Origin: Lobulomyces angularis
Taxonomy: Eukaryota > Chytridiomycota > Chytridiomycetes > Lobulomycetales > Lobulomycetaceae
Reading direction: 5' to 3'
DNA length: 49,782 nucleotides
Assembly (NCBI GenBank): GCA_027604685.1
Contig: JADHYX010000145.1
Location: 1-49,782 of the forward strand
How positions within the stretch are numbered: position 1 is the first letter of the stretch; each line of letters begins with the position of its first letter. Under the pieces are notes generated by a model. That model did not search any database. It was not told the origin of the DNA and worked only from the letters and a program-made list of their open reading frames with translations. The position numbers and the translations under genes were made by a program. This document shows positions 1 through 10,989 of this stretch, one piece after another.

Positions 1-352
1 ATTCAGGTTGGTATTTTGTAATATATTCTGTTTCCTATTCCTATAGTTTAATATGTGCATTAAAAAATTTTTCTTTTAGAATTATTCCTTCATAAAATTC
101 CTAAATCATAAATTGAAAATTAGATAGTCCATCTTTTTCTATAGCCCTTTTTAGATTTATATTACTTGATCCATAATGATTTATAAACCTAACATTTATT
201 CTATTAGTTATTGCACTTCCTATATAAAATTTACCATTAAGATTATTAAATATACAATAAATTCCTGTTTTTTGTCTCATATCTTTTCGGATTTTATATT
301 GAGTTTCAATACTCTCAAGATCTTGGTAAATTTTAACAGCGGTCTTGGTAAT
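1..352 (-). CDS. GIY-YIG homing endonuclease, 3' end cut by window
   Basis: The open frame lies between a TAA at 353-355 and the window edge. It contains the GIY-YIG core: [19 protein letters not shown], then [20 protein letters not shown] and a glutamate-containing EFYEG segment. Two conserved leucines in MILEFYE and LLELE-like positions are TAG codons, supporting UAG=Leu. The stretch upstream of the first ATG (278-280) reads [20 protein letters not shown], which resembles the usual lead-in of intron GIY-YIG proteins, so translation may begin at a non-ATG codon. The enzyme nicks or cuts DNA to drive intron homing. The catalytic module is partly outside the window, so activity cannot be judged. 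Confidence 0.88.
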
Positions 353-492
353 TTACTTGAAAAAGAAGTTTTATTTGTCAAAAATCTAACACCATATTTA
401 TTTAGGTATTATCCTATAAATTTTATTAGGTATAGAGCCCTAAGATCAAACTTAAAGTTACTCGAAAAATTATACCATTTTGGGCTAATTTT
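1..492 (-). other. group I intron 2 of cob, 5' part
   Basis: Intron sequence begins directly after the TAFLGY micro-exon (upstream base T) and runs off the window edge. Read on from exon 2, the cob frame meets a TAA after about 30 codons, so the GIY-YIG ORF inside is not fused to the exon. The intron core is not visible here; group I is inferred from the 5' junction base and the GIY-YIG ORF. Confidence 0.7.
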
Positions 493-2168
493 ATAACCCT
501 AAAATGCAGTCAAATTCTCTTTATAACTTTATTCTCCTTTCCTTCTCTAAAAGGAGGTAAGGGAATATCTAGTTGGTAAATTGGTTTTTACCAGGAATTT
601 CGACTGTACATTAAGCACCGTTTCAGGTACCCACCAGTGTCCCAGTCTGTAGCGATGTTGTATTCCACCGACGGTCTATTTTTATTTTAACCGTTTTCAC
701 TAGTGTCGCCTCCTATCTGTTTCATGTCATTTGACTGAAATTAAATAGAATGCCCTGTTAAGGGCACTAATATTACTCAATATAAGTTTCTTAATACAAA
801 TTGTGCGGAATATAAAGCATTACCCCTAAATTTAGGATGATAATTAATAGGTCCCGGGTTCTTTTAAACGCACTTATAATTGAGACCCAAGTCATATAAA
901 CTTGGTAATATATTATGACTTTGGATTTTAGATTAATAACAATAGCAACTGAATATTTTCTCTACATTTCTTGACAATACCCCCCCTTTGGGGAGGGCTG
1001 CGTTCCCTAAGGGGGACTATGGCCCCCCCTTTTATAGGCATATTTTACGTTTCATATTACCAATCATATGTTTATTAAGTATTTTATTTAGAATTGGCAT
1101 TGATTCTTTCCATATAATTACTCTCCATTGTTGAGGTACACCAGCACTAACGACAGATGTTTTAATATAAAAAGTAGAACTAAGCAGAGAAGAAAGAAAT
1201 TGACATTCAGTAAAAGTAAAACAATTAGTTGCTATAAATACTCCTTGTCCTTTTTGTCGACTACCATCCTGCATAATAAGAGCAGCCAAACTAGCAGGTG
1301 TAAGAAAATTAGCAACAAAAGAAGGAAGAACTTTAATTTTAGTAGATTTAGAGGATGAAGAAGAATAATTAATTTTATAAAAAGCGTTATAGATCCAATC
1401 CAAATTAGTATATGTATATAGTGTTAGTCGTACTATTTTTCTATCTCCTCTATTAATAGTTTTAGGTTTAATAGAAGCACAATAACCTCTAATAAAAAAC
1501 CAATTAGTAAGCCAATCAAGATATTCTTTATGTTTATATTCTTGATCAATTTGAAATCTATAACTATATTTTTTTTTTGATGGTATTCTATCACACCACC
1601 AATCTCCCTACTAACCCCAAATTATTTGATCAAGAACTTCTTTATTATGTGGACCAATTCTTTTAATAGCTTTAATATTAGGTTTAATAAAAGCGAGGGG
1701 GACATTAAGAGAAAAGAGAAGAAGAAAATCATAAGAACCAGAAGCATTGTTATTAATCAGATACCAACTTGGCCAATAAAAACTAGCCATCATTATTATA
1801 AATATAATAACTCCCTAAGTCCACTACTAAGCACGTGGAGATCTATAAGATCCATAATATAAACCTCTACCTACATGTAAATATACAAAAATAAAGAAAA
1901 AAGAAGCTCCATTAGCATGTACATATCTAATCTACCATCCATTATTAACATCTCTCATGATATGTTCTACACTATTAAAGGCTAAATCGACATGTGGAGT
2001 ATAATGCATTGCTAAAGATACTCCGCTTATTATCTATATAATCAAATTCTACCCCTAAAGAGATCCAAAACTCCAAAAATAACTAATATTAATTGGTGCA
2101 GGTGAATCAATTATATAATCATTAATCTATGCTATAATTGGTGATCTTCTAGTCTATTTTCCGTGCAT
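1..2168 (-). CDS. cob: cytochrome b, 5' part (exons 1 and 2; rest outside window)
   Basis: Cytochrome b is the membrane-embedded haem subunit of respiratory complex III. Exon 1 (2168-1785) starts at an ATG and reads the conserved N-terminal region, including [53 protein letters not shown] and [13 protein letters not shown]. Several leucines in it are TAG codons, for example in GWLIRY and GSLLGL. Exon 1 ends after MMA. Exon 2 is only 18 nt (510-493) and encodes TAFLGY, the expected next six residues. Exon 3 onwards lies beyond position 1, so the gene is cut by the window edge. The splice sites follow the group I rule: T before each intron and, for the first intron, G at its end. There are no frameshifts or TAA codons in the exons. 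Identity is certain; the micro-exon rests on exact continuation of the protein. Confidence 0.96.
493..510 (-). CDS. cob: cob micro-exon 2 (18 nt)
   Basis: These 18 bases read ACT GCA TTT TAG GGT TAT, giving TAFLGY with TAG as leucine. They continue exon 1 in frame after MMA and are followed by a second intron before the expected VLPWGQ segment. Yeast cob also has a very short exon in this region, so a micro-exon is plausible. Confirmation needs cDNA. Confidence 0.8.
511..1784 (-). other. group I intron 1 of cob
   Basis: This 1,274-nt intron interrupts cob between codons for MMA and TAFLGY. The upstream exon ends in T and the intron ends in G. The half after the endonuclease ORF (about 511-1031) contains paired motifs that look like a group I core on the minus strand: ACAGACTG near 625 and ACAGTCG near 603 could form P7. 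It also holds runs of C and G at 980-1030. The open reading frame of the intron is fused in frame to exon 1. The insertion site agrees with a known fungal cob intron position near nucleotide 393. Boundaries are inferred from protein continuity, not from RNA. Confidence 0.85.
1032..1784 (-). CDS. LAGLIDADG homing endonuclease in cob intron 1
   Basis: The frame continues from exon 1 through the intron to a TAA at 1032-1034, about 250 residues of intron-encoded protein. The first LAGLIDADG helix reads IIWGLLGDWW, with both leucines of LL encoded by TAG. It is preceded by [13 protein letters not shown], a usual lead-in of this family. The second helix lies around [20 protein letters not shown]. 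The C-terminal part ([20 protein letters not shown]) matches the usual end of the LAGLIDADG_2 type. These proteins cut intron-less alleles to spread the intron, or help splicing as maturases. It would be translated as an extension of cob exon 1 and then processed. No lesion is visible, so it may be active. Confidence 0.9.
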
Positions 2169-3700
2169 TAATTGCATTTACCTATTTATTATTTAATCCC
2201 CAAGCTCAATTAGTAAGAAGGAAAGCGAAATACCTCGGAATTTTTTACTGAAGTGATACTATATTGAAAACAAGATATACCTGGAGAATAATAGCAAAAT
2301 ATATACATTATTACTTTTATTAACATATAAATTAGAATGCTTTTTATACTTAATATAAAACCGACTATTAGTATAAAGGACAGAAAGCAATACAAAAAAA
2401 AGTACCCATAAGAATATATATAGAACATAAATGCTACACGATATATTATTTAAGCGAATTGTGCATAAATGTATTGAGAAACGCTTAAATAATAATGTTA
2501 CCACAATAATAATGTATTTAAAATATAAATGTTAAAATACTTTATAATATGAAATATCTTAATACGTAGTTTATAAAATTATTACTACTAAAAAATAATG
2601 TGAAACCCAGCCGCCTCCCACAATCGTCATAGTATTTTGACCTCTGAACTTAATGCATGTACATAATACCTAAAATACAATATAAACGAAGACAAAGGAG
2701 GTAATTGTATAAGAACGAGGAATCTTCGAGAAAGGAATACCACCATGAGAACAAATACATTTAAATAATAAGTTTACAATGAGTAAAAATATTAAATTTG
2801 ATACTTATTGTTGCTAATACCTTAAACGTAGGGATATAACTAATCCCCTCCCTTAAGATTAAATACGTAAGGTTTAGTATGTGGCCGTGTAATATTGTTT
2901 GCCCAGGTTTAGCGGCAGGCTAATAACAGCAGGAATATTTAAGTATGCGTATTATGATACACGGCTGATGCTTCCTGTTTAGATCTGTTAATAAATAATT
3001 TAGCTCCAGTTATAAAATTACATTAATCTCACAGATTATTAAGGGTTCTTAATCGTTGCCGGGCGAGCAAAATATGCATAAAATGTAATTTTATATATTA
3101 TTCTTATACGTCCTATATAATTATCATCTTTATCTTTATATAGTAGATATATCTACTAAAGCATTATGAGATTAACCATATGATTGTTTCATAAAGCCAA
3201 ATATTATATAAACGTCTTGTATTTATCACTTAGCATCTATAATGTAATAGAGGTATTGGATAGCAAAATATATATCATAATTTATTGTTCATATAAGAAG
3301 ATATATTTGACAATTAGATAGATAAATAAAGTTAAATATATTATTACATAAAGCTAAGGTTAAAACCATATCATTGGGGTCTATAAAATTTAGCTTTATA
3401 GTATTTAAAGTATTGTAAAAAGATGAAGCATTAGCATTATGCTTATCTGTTTATCATAAATATTTATAATATCTATATTTAAATTAAGGTTTTTAATATC
3501 CAAGTACAATAATCTCTATTTTAATCTCTTTTTGATATAGTAGCTGGAGTCCTAAACATAATTTAGAAATAAGAAGTTTATATCCATATAAATATAATGA
3601 TTAAAAGATTAAATCTAAATTATAGACATATAAATTATAGATTAATCAACCAACCATATAAGTTATATATTTATTATAAATATACATTTATAACTAGCTA

Positions 3701-3743
3701 TTAACAGCTATTTTAATGCGCGCTATATCTTTCCTGCGCGCTT
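3701..3743. repeat. GC-rich hairpin element, degenerate copy
   Basis: Contains AACAGCTATTTTAATGCGCGC followed by a second CGCGC block. It shares the AACAGCTAT and GCGCGC modules with the better copies at 4516, 23803, 29402 and 40212. Confidence 0.7.
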
Positions 3744-4151
3744 AAACTTTTCTTTTAAAATAATTTTAAGCATAGAATCCAAACAAAGAGTATTCACATT
3801 AAATAATCATACTCTTATAATACGTACTCATTGATGTGATCGTGTAGAGCAAGGACTATAATGTATTCATGGCATTCCTTCAAGCTCTTAATAAAAAAAA
3901 TAAACCACTAAAAAACTAATAGAACCCATAATTAATAGTAATTAAAAATAAAATATTTGAAATAATACTGAAAATAAAATATCTCCCCGGAAAAGATGTA
4001 TAAACAAAGAAATCAGATAATGCGTTAAAAAATAAATGAATTAAAGGAGCCTCTATGCGAAAACAAGACGCACGATATTTTATACTTAATAAGTGAGTTT
4101 ATATTTTGTATTTAGTATTATCAAAGAAAAAGGTTTATTATCTTTTAGCCT

Positions 4152-4164
4152 TTGCGTAGCCGGT
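4152..4164 (+). repeat. short dispersed repeat TTGCGTAGCCGGT
   Basis: Member of a second GC-rich repeat family (consensus TTGCGTAGCCGGTAAT, either orientation). Other copies lie at 5037, 29122, 30057, 41997, 43161, 47023 and 47658. Confidence 0.75.
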
Positions 4165-4215
4165 GACTGTAGCATTTAGATGTCCTTAAAAATTTAGCCC
4201 AGTCATTATGAGCAT

Positions 4216-4244
4216 AATAATGTATTAATTATTAATACATTATT
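4216..4244. repeat. perfect 14-bp-arm palindrome
   Basis: Arms AATAATGTATTAAT and ATTAATACATTATT flank a single T. It can form a cruciform or RNA hairpin. Role unknown. Confidence 0.8.
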
Positions 4245-4515
4245 GTACTACAACGGGGCTAGTTTTATCGCCTTTATAAATTCTATTTTATGATTTTATA
4301 TTGCTTTCACCTTTCTTTATTAGAGGGTCCATCCAACCAACGATTAATGCCAAAAGTTGGGTTATGTCTAATATAGATCCCTTTTAAGTAGATAACCGAT
4401 TATTGTTCATCTTACTTAAAAGTATTAACTTTTTTCCTTCCGCTTGCGGTTCATAGTGGTGACCTCTTTATCTTGACTCATTATACAAAGAAACTTGTGG
4501 AAAATGCTTTTTTAC

Positions 4516-4573
4516 TAGCTTGCGCGCTATTTTAATGCGCGCAATTAACAGCTATAAAAATGCGCGCATTTTT
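4516..4573. repeat. GC-rich double-hairpin element, full copy
   Basis: Most complete copy in plus orientation: AGCTTGCGCGC, then TATTTTAAT, GCGCGC, AATTAACAGCTATAAAAAT and a third GCGCGC. The self-complementary GCGCGC blocks can form two alternative stems. It resembles in design the double-hairpin elements known from Allomyces and other chytrid-grade mitochondrial genomes. Confidence 0.8.
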
Positions 4574-4956
4574 ACTTATTACCCTGAATTATCTATCTGC
4601 TCTTTTAACCATAATAAATACTCTATCTGGTTTATTGAAACTTTTAAGATTTTTACTATGCATTAGTAAATAGAGATAAAAAGTTTGTAAGTGTTATTAC
4701 AGTCCCTATTTAGATATATCCAAAGATAATCCTAATGCATATCAATAATGGAGAAGCAAAATGAATAGAAACAAAATATTATAGTTGTATGCCATATATT
4801 AGATATCAAGATTGAGGAATTATTAAAAAGTCCGATATTTGTCCGATGTTTATCCATATATATATTTATATCGGGAATTTAAATAAAAGCAATCAGTATA
4901 ATCCATAGAAAGAAAAGTATAATCCGTAGATGAAGGTATATTATTAAGTGATTATA

Positions 4957-5370
4957 AAACAATGGAAGTATTAAAGAAATAAGAAGAGCATAAATTATTA
5001 TTTAATAAACATTATCGTAAGGATGAAAATATGAGACGGCTACGCAATATAAAAGAGATAGCATTATAATTACATTTAGTAATGACATCCTTTAATAATA
5101 GCATTACTGAAGCACAAATGGCTATAGGATCAAGATCGTGAAATAGAACAATGTTTAATCTTATCTGATAGCATCAAACACCGTACTAATTTATTAACTT
5201 AGATGACTGAAGAAGCCATTTATGGATATTGATCGGTAATCAATTATCTCCTAATAATTCAATATATTATTATGGTTATCCTATTAATATATTCATTGAT
5301 TATCATATTAATACACAAATTGATTCCTCTCTTAATAATCATACACAAATTGGAGATAACTTAAATAAAT
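4957..5370 (+). pseudogene. decayed coding tract of unknown identity
   Basis: From an ATG at 4957 one frame reads protein-like sequence for about 70 codons (for example EEHKLLFNKHYRKDENMRRL), interrupted by two TAA codons, then TGA. A shifted frame continues with DREIEQCLILSDSIKHR and MTEEAIYGY, rich in charged residues and possibly helical. Codon variety here is greater than in surrounding spacer. One copy of the short GC repeat (CGGCTACGCAA) lies inside. I do not recognise the family. It may be a relic of an imported or plasmid gene, but a chance open stretch cannot be excluded. Confidence 0.35.
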
Positions 5371-5705
5371 AATAATCCTTTTTACTGTTGCTAATACTAA
5401 ATACAATTAGAATATGGATAAAATGCCATACAAAAATGAATAGATATATTACTAATAAAAAAGAAAGAGAATAATGGTAAAAATAAATCAAAAATAGCAC
5501 CTAAGGTGCTATGGTATAAAATGCTATTAATATATTTACCTAAATAGTAAGTTGTTCATTATCGGGGGGTGAGCTAAGGATATCAACTTAAAGAAGGATA
5601 ATTATAGATAAATAATACAGCAATTAGCGACAGCGTATTTAAATGGTTAATAACACTATTTATACGTTATAATTAAGTACTATATTGTAATAATAATGTA
5701 AAAAG

Positions 5706-5733
5706 TACATGTTAATAGAATCTAATGTATTAA
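5706..5733 (+). repeat. 28-bp direct repeat, copy 1
   Basis: Begins TACATGTTAATAGAATC and is identical to 7912-7939, about 2.2 kb away in the same orientation. Such repeats can mediate mitochondrial recombination. Confidence 0.85.
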
Positions 5734-6731
5734 GATTTAATGCTAGTCTAATGTAATGCGATAATAGTGTCATTTAAAATTCTCTACTTTATTATTCACA
5801 TTTGATTACCATTATCCCACCATGTGGCAATACATAAATGTTATTTTATAGGTTTTAATTTAGGCTCCATTATAGTAGGTTTTTTATTTCTTGGATTAAT
5901 TCAAATGAATACATAATTATTAATAATAATACACTATAGTTATAAACAGTAATATGTTAAGAAACAGCATTAAAAACTCATAGTTGCTTAAATACATTGA
6001 TACAAGGGTATACTTGATGGTTAAGTTTCATTATAATGCTACAATTATATGATTATATTAGCATTATACACTTTATTTATCCTTCTATGGTTAATAATAA
6101 TGTAGCATTCATTAAACTGTAGTGTACAGTATTATCTTTATAACTTAAATAAAAGTTAAACCCTATACATTAGGGATATTAAAGATAATATTTAAAGTAA
6201 TAGCTAAATGTAACCATAGAAGGATTTTAAGTACTAATTATAGGAGTTATGTTGTTATTTATAGTAGGCATTAGTGTTATTTAGTGTATGTATAAATTTA
6301 AATTAATATAATGTTTAAAATGCTATTCTAATTTAAGTTTAGGGTATCGTATTATCCACTATACATTTATTAAGTTACTTTATTATGTTTAACCTAATAT
6401 GTTTAGTGTATTGCCTCATATCTAAACAGACCAACCAACTATCTACCTATAGTTCACCCGTAATATTATTAACTTATATTTATCATGAGCTGTAGTTAAC
6501 ATAGGGCACATTAATTTTACTTATTTATTGACGACCCGATAAACTGTTAAATGGTTCCACTTATTATGAAATATAGAAATGAGCTGGGTTGCCTAGACCA
6601 CGCAACAGTATTGAATGAATTATGTTGTTATGGGAATACTAACTTCTTGGATTGGCGTTCTTTAAAACTTTTTAATAAGCTTGTTATCATATATGATGGT
6701 TTACGATTGTTGTTGAATTGATATTTACCCT

Positions 6732-6788
6732 TTTCTTATTCCATTAGTACTTATTTAAAGATGCTTTCTTATTCCATTAGTACTTATT
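6732..6788 (+). repeat. tandem direct repeat, 24-bp unit, 33-bp period
   Basis: Two identical 24-bp units (6732-6755 and 6765-6788) containing TTATTCCATTAGTACTTATT are separated by 9 bases. Confidence 0.85.
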
Positions 6789-7554
6789 ATTAAATGGTGT
6801 ATATAAAATGCTAAGGTATAACTCATTATTGAAATTATCGCCCCTGTTAAGTTTAATATGCGGCAATTATCTATTATATACCGAAAATAATAAAAACATG
6901 CCTTAAAGACGGAGTATGGATTTTTTGGCGCAAAGTATTAGTTCTTGTGTATTAAATAAAGCTATTTTACGGCATATTACATTAGTAAATAAAGCTCTAT
7001 ACCACATACTATTTTATGATAAAAACTAAATATGGTTTATAATTATCGTCATAAAATATAGCTGCGCGGTATGCAATTATGTTGGAACTATTATCTACTT
7101 GCATAGTAATGCGTTTTATTAACCTTAAATTTATAAGCTCAGACTTAGCACATGCAGATGTGGTATTCATCGTTTCAGGCTTTCTTTATAACCCACTAAT
7201 ATAATTAACCGTGGCCCCATACACATACCCAATTAAAAAGTGGTTGTATAAAGCCATTCGTATAGTCGATAAATGAAGACGCATTTTAATTCGATTTCCA
7301 CTTATTACTCCCGGCTATATAGTTATAAATAATTACTGAACATTCTCACTTAAATGATCAAAGTTACAGAATCATATCCGTATGTAATTTATGTCATTAC
7401 GTCGCCACAAAATTGTGTCACACAGCCTTAAGCATTAGGGTCATAAGGATCATTCCAATTTTAATTATATAAATTAGTCGTGATAATAACGAAGTTTGCA
7501 TTTAGCCTCCTTAAATCCGAGGTTTAGTCGATATATCACATAGCCTTTACATAC

Positions 7555-7588
7555 ACTAATACGAAATTTTATATACATTCGTATTAGT
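7555..7588. repeat. inverted repeat hairpin
   Basis: Arms ACTAATACGAA and TTCGTATTAGT (11 bp, perfect) enclose a 12-nt loop. It could be an RNA processing signal or terminator-like hairpin; no gene adjoins it. Confidence 0.7.
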
Positions 7589-7911
7589 TTTACTATAGCT
7601 GCATAGCGGTTGTGTTCATATTCGTCATAATTTTAATCATGCTATAATTGGTCCTAATAAAGACATAAAACAAAAAACTGCTACGTTTTCACTGCTGTTC
7701 GCAGAGTCAGCCGTGCCGGAGACACTGATAATTTACTAAAATAGTTTCCGGTCATTGCGGACTTTCAACAAAAAAGCATTTTCTCTCTAATATAATTTGC
7801 AGCGTATAAATGTTTTATTAGTAGGTGGCCTTCCATAGGTTTAATTTAAATAATTGACAGATATTTAGATACTGAAATACATTAGATGATTTTCTTATAA
7901 TAATCCATGCT

Positions 7912-7939
7912 TACATGTTAATAGAATCTAATGTATTAA
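7912..7939 (+). repeat. 28-bp direct repeat, copy 2
   Basis: Identical to 5706-5733. Confidence 0.85.
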
Positions 7940-9066
7940 TAACCATTTCCCTATTCCCCCATCAGTAAAAACCTGCTATTCAATATATTCCCTTTAAAGT
8001 TTAGTAGCCATTTAATACTCCTATACTTTTATTATATTAGTTTTATTAATTGATATTTATAAGTAGGTAAGTATTATTAAATTTATAGGTAGTATGTCTA
8101 CTAAACTTCATTCCGTATTATCCTAATACTCCATTCCATAAAAAACACCCCCAGCGTGCTGGGGAGATATTTCAATACTACTGAGCACTATTGGTTATTT
8201 ACCAACTTCGTAGCTATTTAAGTATTAGTACTTATTATGAAATAGTTAAAGGGCTCTATATTTTATTAGGCCACAATATTATAAGTCTCAATTAATAATA
8301 ATATATACCACTAAATTACTGTATATAAATAATAATTAGTAACGTCCATTAATTGTCCTACACCTCTAGAGATCCGGTGGTATTGCAATGGTAATTGAAC
8401 TATAAATTAAAATTTAGCCAACATTACTCTTAACTTATAAAATGCTACCTACTTCTGTATATAATTAAAATTTAATTGAAAATAGTCACATATATCCAAT
8501 AATAATATTAAGGTCTATATGTCTACTATCGTTGAAAATTGATCATATCTAATATAGTTTTATTTATAAGATTCCTTAATTTTACTTAAGGATACTGTTA
8601 ATAATGAACATATCTTTAATTTATATTAGCCGGAAGCAAAGCATTTTGCCTAATTATGTAGGGTGCGGATTGTTAAACCATTTTATTGCTTTATTACTAT
8701 TAAGGCACAGTATTTAGTGTATATGACTTATTTTAAGAGTAGCTTTTAAATTTGTTAATTTACTGCATATAGTTTGTTGCATTAAAATTTATTATCTTTA
8801 AATGTTGGGTCTTCCATTTGTTCGATTAATCTTAAATATGGAATGTTTTTAATATCAATTTAGAATTTATTTAATATTTGTTATACATTTATTTATTTAA
8901 AGATGTCAAAAAGTAAATAGTATTTAAAGACCACAACGATAAAATTTATTTTCCTCTCATAATGTATATACTGTAGTTATAAAAGGTATAAAATTATATA
9001 AAGAATCAAACATTATCGAATCAGTAAATTTCGGCAGTAACAACATTATAACTACTAGTATCATGA

Positions 9067-10989
9067 ATGTTCTATTTATTAACTAAATATTATAATAAAG
9101 ATATAATCATACCTATTGGTAAACGTAAATATAATGAGGATATTCGTCAAGCTTATTATGGTGGACATACTGATGTTTATAAACCTTTTAGTCCTACTGG
9201 TAAAGCCTATTATTATGATATTAATTCCTTATATCCTGCATCTATGTTAAAAGCTATGCCTACTGGATAGCCTCATAAAGTATATCAAGAATATAAATCA
9301 TTCTTTGGTTTTGGTCTTTATAATATAATCTGTCCTAATAATATTAAAATACCTTTTTTACCTATTCGTAAATCTATTCATGGTGGTGTTACAAGTAATT
9401 TTATTTTCCCTACTGGTACTTGGACTGGTTGGTATTTTAGTGAAGAAATATGCGCGTACATTAGGTTATCAATGTGGATTTATTCAAGGTTATTTATTTA
9501 AATCTAATTCTACTTTATTTACAGGTTATGTTCAAGATTTGTATTATCTTAAATCTAATGCTACTGATCCTATTATGCGTCAAATTGCTAAATTATTACT
9601 TAATTCTTTATATGGTAGATGGGGTATGAATATTGATAATAAAAATATTATTATAACTAAAGATAAACATGAAATAGATGATATTAAAGCTAAACATGTT
9701 ATTATTAATGAAGATATAATTAAGGTAGATAATCTTATTTATTATCATTTGATTTATTCTAATGATTTGAATCCTAAATGGGCTGCAGCTAATCCTAAAG
9801 AAGCTTATAAATATTTAAAATCTATAGAAATTGATGAATCTAATATTATTTGTAATTATGCTATTGCTGCTTCTATTACTGCTTATAGTCGTATTGAAAT
9901 AGATAAATATAAAAGCAATTCCTAATAATGAATGTTTATATACTGATACTGATTCTGTTTTCCTTACTAAACCTTAGCCTTTTAAATATTTGGGTTCTGA
10001 AATAGGTTTAATGAAAAATGAAGTTGCTCCTAAAAATGCTCATTTAATAGATGATGATAAATATTATGTAAGAGATCCTATCTTTATTGCACCTAAAATA
10101 TATGGTTATAAAACTCTTGATGATAAAGAAATAATAAAATGTAAAGGTGTAAGTAAAGATATGAATATGACTTTTAATGATTTAAAGGCCCTTTTATAAT
10201 GGTATTGATTTTACAACTCCTATTATTACTAGAATGAAAAGAACAATATAGTCAATCATTAATATACCCTTTTCTTCAGTCATTACAGGTACAATGAATA
10301 AAAGACAATGTATATATATAGATGATAAATGGGTAGATACTAAACCCTAGCATATAGATATACCAATAAATGATGCATATAAAATTAATGATAGGCATAA
10401 AACATGCATAGCCAAAAAAGAACTGAGAATAACAGAGAAAAAGAGATGTTTTGATAATAAAACTAAATATTTGAATCAAGCTATATTTAATCATAAAGAA
10501 TTTCAATTAAAAGGTTATTGGTTAGATTCCTTTATGCATAATATGTATGTTAAATTTATAGAAAATATGTCAATAAATTAGAATTATCCATGTGAAATAC
10601 AATGGAGATCTTATAATAAAATAAATAAAAATATTTATAGTTAGAGTATTCATACAATAATTAATAATCAATCAGAATTGAAAAAATCTTATTGGGATGC
10701 TATAACTGATCCTGGTTATGATAGTGATCAAGATTGTAATATTGAAAATAAAACTATAATGTTAAAAATAGTTAATTTTACAGGTGATCCTTCTAAATAT
10801 AATTTTATAAAAACACAAGAAGTAGCATCAATAGAAGAAGAAACAAAAGCGGAAAATAATGAGAGTTTTACTGAAAATTGGACATATATCGATTTATATA
10901 ATGATATTTCTTCATTAAACAATTATATAAATTCTGCACCTAATATATATTATTATAAAACTGCGCAAGCTTAGATCTCTTATATATAA
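9067..10989 (+). pseudogene. dpo: family B DNA polymerase, polymerase half (linear-plasmid type), frameshifted
   Basis: Protein-primed DNA polymerase of the type carried by linear mitochondrial plasmids; it would replicate the plasmid from terminal protein ends. Visible: [11 protein letters not shown], motif A as [13 protein letters not shown], then FPTGTWTGWYFSEE, motif B region with LLLNSLYGRWGMN, and motif C as YTDTDSV. Leucines in [15 protein letters not shown] and elsewhere use TAG. The coding frame shifts +1 three times, at about 9448, 9914 and 10194, each inside or beside an A or T run. The exonuclease domain expected upstream is missing; a matching one lies at 14970-15794. A TAA at 10987-10989 interrupts the frame, which otherwise stays open for another 950 nt. 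Either a decaying gene or, less likely, one read by +1 frameshifting. Confidence 0.9.

Larger units (their letters stand above)
2169..9066. other. long AT-rich spacer with repeats and decayed ORFs
   Basis: Almost 7 kb upstream of cob with no intact gene that I can recognise on either strand. It holds two GC-rich hairpin elements (near 3701 and 4516), two copies of the short GCGTAGCCGG repeat (4152, 5037), a perfect palindrome at 4216, a hairpin at 7555, a tandem repeat at 6732-6788, a direct repeat at 5706 and 7912, and one coding-like but broken tract near 4957-5370. The rest is low-complexity A/T sequence dense in stops. No rRNA hallmark sequences were found by eye. Confidence 0.6.

Noticed and set aside
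176..496. 106-codon plus-strand frame near the window start
   Set aside because: It is antisense to the GIY-YIG endonuclease and has no recognisable domain.
2895..2945. ATAACAGCAGGAATATTT, resembling the nad5 VTAGIF segment
   Set aside because: Too short, with no flanking nad5 residues in any frame.
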